Shown here: in pieces, positions 22,194 to 23,897 of the stretch
How the letters are laid out: each line of letters starts with the position of its first letter
How positions within the stretch are numbered: the first letter of the stretch is position 1
Assembly: GCA_003449595.1 (NCBI GenBank)
Contig: DMHB01000121.1
Coordinates: 1 to 23,897, forward strand
Source of the DNA: Microscillaceae bacterium
GTDB taxonomy: Bacteria; Bacteroidota; Bacteroidia; Cytophagales; Microscillaceae
Direction of reading: 5' to 3'
Length of the DNA stretch: 23,897 bases
Translations under genes and position numbers: made by a program
Notes under the pieces: generated by a model
What the model saw: the letters and a program-made list of their open reading frames with translations, nothing else
Database searches by the model: none
What the model was told of the DNA's origin: nothing

Positions 22194-23897
22194 TTATTTC
22201 TCGGCAAAGTATAGCCGCAACGAAAAGCTACCATATACATTGACAGGCATCGAGGGGTTGAAATAAGCCGGTGGTTGCCCATTGATACTACGGACATTAA
22301 AAGCCATTTGCGAGCTATACGCCTCGTTCATCACATTGTCAACCCCCAATTGCAAATGGCTTGCCCAGCGCGAACTCCACCGCCAAAAATAGCCTATCTT
22401 CCAGTTTAGCAAAGGGTAGGCATCATTGAAAGCCGAATTATCGTCGGCTACCGGCATCCTGTCAAAGTAGAAGAAAGTCAGATTAGTATAAAGCCCCTTT
22501 CTGGCAAACAGGTCAAGTCCGGCAGTGATTATCCAAGGCATAATACCCGTAAGCCACCTGCCGCTGTTATCGGTCAAAAGCTGGTTTTGCGCATCCAGCA
22601 CACGGTAGCTATTGAACCGTGCTTCGGTGTAGCTAAGGTTAGAAAACAGGCGGACAGAGCGCAGGAAATGATTTTCGCGAAAGTTTTGTAAGTAATTGAT
22701 TGCCAACTCAATGCCATTGCGGGTGGTGCTGCCCGAGTTGTTGAAAAAAGTAATATTTTGTGCCGAAGTCTGCGGAATCAGCTCGTTGGTAATCGGAAAA
22801 TGAAACACATTGCACTCATATTGCAGGCTGGCTTTGTTTAATTGCACCCCTCCCTTGATGTTCAACTCATAGTTGGTGCCTGTTTCAGGTTCTACTAATA
22901 GGTTGATTGTGCCGTCAGAAGCGGTGATTTCGCCGGTAGCAGGTGGCGAAAATCCTTGGCTAATGCTGAAATGGAAGTTGAGCGCGGGTTTCCAGAGATA
23001 AGAAAAAGCCACCCGAGGCATCCACTGAGGCACAAAATCTTTTTTGCCGGTTTGGGCGGTATTGGTATAGTTGCGCAGGTTATATACCACTTTGTTGTAA
23101 CTCAGGCCAACCGTCAAAACGAGCTTGGGAAGCAACACCGTTTCCGATTGATAGAAAACCGTGTAAACTTGGTTGTTGAAGTCGGCTTGCGCCAAGAGAT
23201 TGCCCTCAGTGCCAAAAATATTCTGGTATCTCGAACTGCGTTGCAACGACTGGATAAATTCAGCACCCACAATCCATTTGGTTTTCAGAAAGCGCATCGT
23301 AGGCTCTATTACAAATTTTGTCCTTCCACCATAACTTTGGTAAAGATTACGCAAATAAGCGGCTAAAAGGGGGTTGTCTTGGTCGTAAAAAAAAACGAAA
23401 GCTGTGCTGGTATTCGACAGCCAAGGACGGATTTCGTAGGTATGCGACAGTCCCATCCTTGTCCAAATTTGATTGCGGCGGGTTTTTTGAAGCAGGTTGA
23501 GGTTATTGGCTTGCTGTGGATTTTCGCTCACTTCGATCTCGTTGAGCGCCCCGGGCACTTGTGCAAATTGGGAGGTACGGCTGAGCAAGAAAGTAAATTG
23601 TTGTTTGGACGAGGGAGCATATTGAATAACACCCGTAAAAAAATTCCTGGTGTCTTTGTTCCAGTTCCGGTATCCGTCGGTATGTTGATAACCATAATTA
23701 AGGGTTATGTTGACTTTGTCGTTGGCATAGTGAAACTGGGTGGCATTGCGCCAAAGGCCAAAAGAACCAACCAAGGTTTGATTTTCGAAGCTATTTTCCC
23801 GATATGGGGCTTTCCTTACCTGAAAATTAAGCACACCCCCCAATCCTACGCCATAAATACTTGAAGCAGACCCTTTGATGATTTCGGCACGTCCCAA
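22194..23897 (-). CDS. TonB-dependent outer-membrane receptor, partial (5' end outside window)
   Basis: 567 residues of the C-terminal part are present; the first codon at the edge is TTG read as Leu, so the frame continues beyond the window. It opens with the end of the plug domain (GRAEIIKGSASSIYGVGLGG, then VLNFQVRKAP), which matches the conserved IExIEVLKGPxSxxYG. The rest is a 22-strand-type barrel with many aromatic-bounded strands. The region SQGFSPPATGEITASDG, followed by VEPETGTNYELNIKGG, is typical of siderophore receptors. It ends in GSFSLRLYFAEK, with the aromatic residue four from the end rather than at the last position. Energised by TonB/ExbBD, such receptors import siderophores, cobalamin or other ligands; the ligand is unknown. 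It is 104 nt upstream of DUF4175. Confidence 0.95.
   Translation of the reverse strand: MGRAEIIKGSASSIYGVGLGGVLNFQVRKAPYRENSFENQTLVGSFGLWRNATQFHYANDKVNITLNYGYQHTDGYRNWNKDTRNFFTGVIQYAPSSKQQFTFLLSRTSQFAQVPGALNEIEVSENPQQANNLNLLQKTRRNQIWTRMGLSHTYEIRPWLSNTSTAFVFFYDQDNPLLAAYLRNLYQSYGGRTKFVIEPTMRFLKTKWIVGAEFIQSLQRSSRYQNIFGTEGNLLAQADFNNQVYTVFYQSETVLLPKLVLTVGLSYNKVVYNLRNYTNTAQTGKKDFVPQWMPRVAFSYLWKPALNFHFSISQGFSPPATGEITASDGTINLLVEPETGTNYELNIKGGVQLNKASLQYECNVFHFPITNELIPQTSAQNITFFNNSGSTTRNGIELAINYLQNFRENHFLRSVRLFSNLSYTEARFNSYRVLDAQNQLLTDNSGRWLTGIMPWIITAGLDLFARKGLYTNLTFFYFDRMPVADDNSAFNDAYPLLNWKIGYFWRWSSRWASHLQLGVDNVMNEAYSSQMAFNVRSINGQPPAYFNPSMPVNVYGSFSLRLYFAEK

Overview
The window is chromosomal DNA of a Bacteroidota bacterium, most likely of the Cytophagales or a related group. 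Four things point there: the gene content (a large coiled-coil DUF4175-type membrane protein beside an RsbW-like ATPase and YbeY, a bacterial geranylgeranylglyceryl-phosphate synthase, a TonB-dependent receptor, a DnaQ/GIY-YIG fusion); the general lack of Shine-Dalgarno sequences; several exact TAnnTTTG (-7) promoter motifs in front of genes; and the many secreted proteins with lipoboxes. No tRNA, rRNA, CRISPR array, transposase or phage structural gene was seen. Most of the window is ordinary housekeeping and envelope DNA.

Layout. 1-2.7 kb: three plus-strand genes for exported proteins: a lipoprotein cut by the left edge, a predicted small outer-membrane beta-barrel, and a small secreted protein with a good terminator. 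The middle of this block is clearly AT-richer than its flanks, and the lipoprotein gene itself changes composition part-way. 2.7-3.15 kb: a minus-strand probable lipoprotein frame without a recognisable start codon. 3.15-3.5 kb: a non-coding AT-rich gap with one perfect DnaA box. 3.5-6.7 kb: polyphosphate kinase (ppk1), convergent with and overlapping a membrane-anchored alpha/beta hydrolase. 6.75-8.0 kb: a cyclase-family metal hydrolase and a small helical TerB-like protein ending in a terminator. 8.1-9.5 kb: a DEDDh exonuclease fused to a GIY-YIG nuclease. 9.6-11.1 kb: three overlapping genes, encoding a YqjE-like membrane protein, a one-helix membrane protein and a GGGP synthase, i.e. two membrane proteins coupled to an ether-lipid enzyme. 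11.2-12.7 kb: a stand-alone LuxR-type HTH protein and a pentapeptide-repeat protein on the minus strand. 12.76-14.8 kb: a TauE/SafE permease and a secreted DUF6569-like protein on the plus strand, ending in a bidirectional terminator.

14.8-23.9 kb is all minus strand: aconitase (TCA cycle), uracil-DNA glycosylase, YbeY, an RsbW-like anti-sigma ATPase, the DUF4175 coiled-coil protein, and a TonB-dependent receptor cut by the right edge. The ung-ybeY-ATPase-DUF4175 genes are closely spaced (3 to 25 nt) and probably form one transcription unit read from DUF4175 towards ung.

No obvious new defence or mobile system is present. The most interesting items are the lipid-synthase/membrane-protein operon, the exonuclease/GIY-YIG fusion, the composition break in the first gene, the divergent palindromic promoter at 12.74 kb, and the start-less lipoprotein frame.
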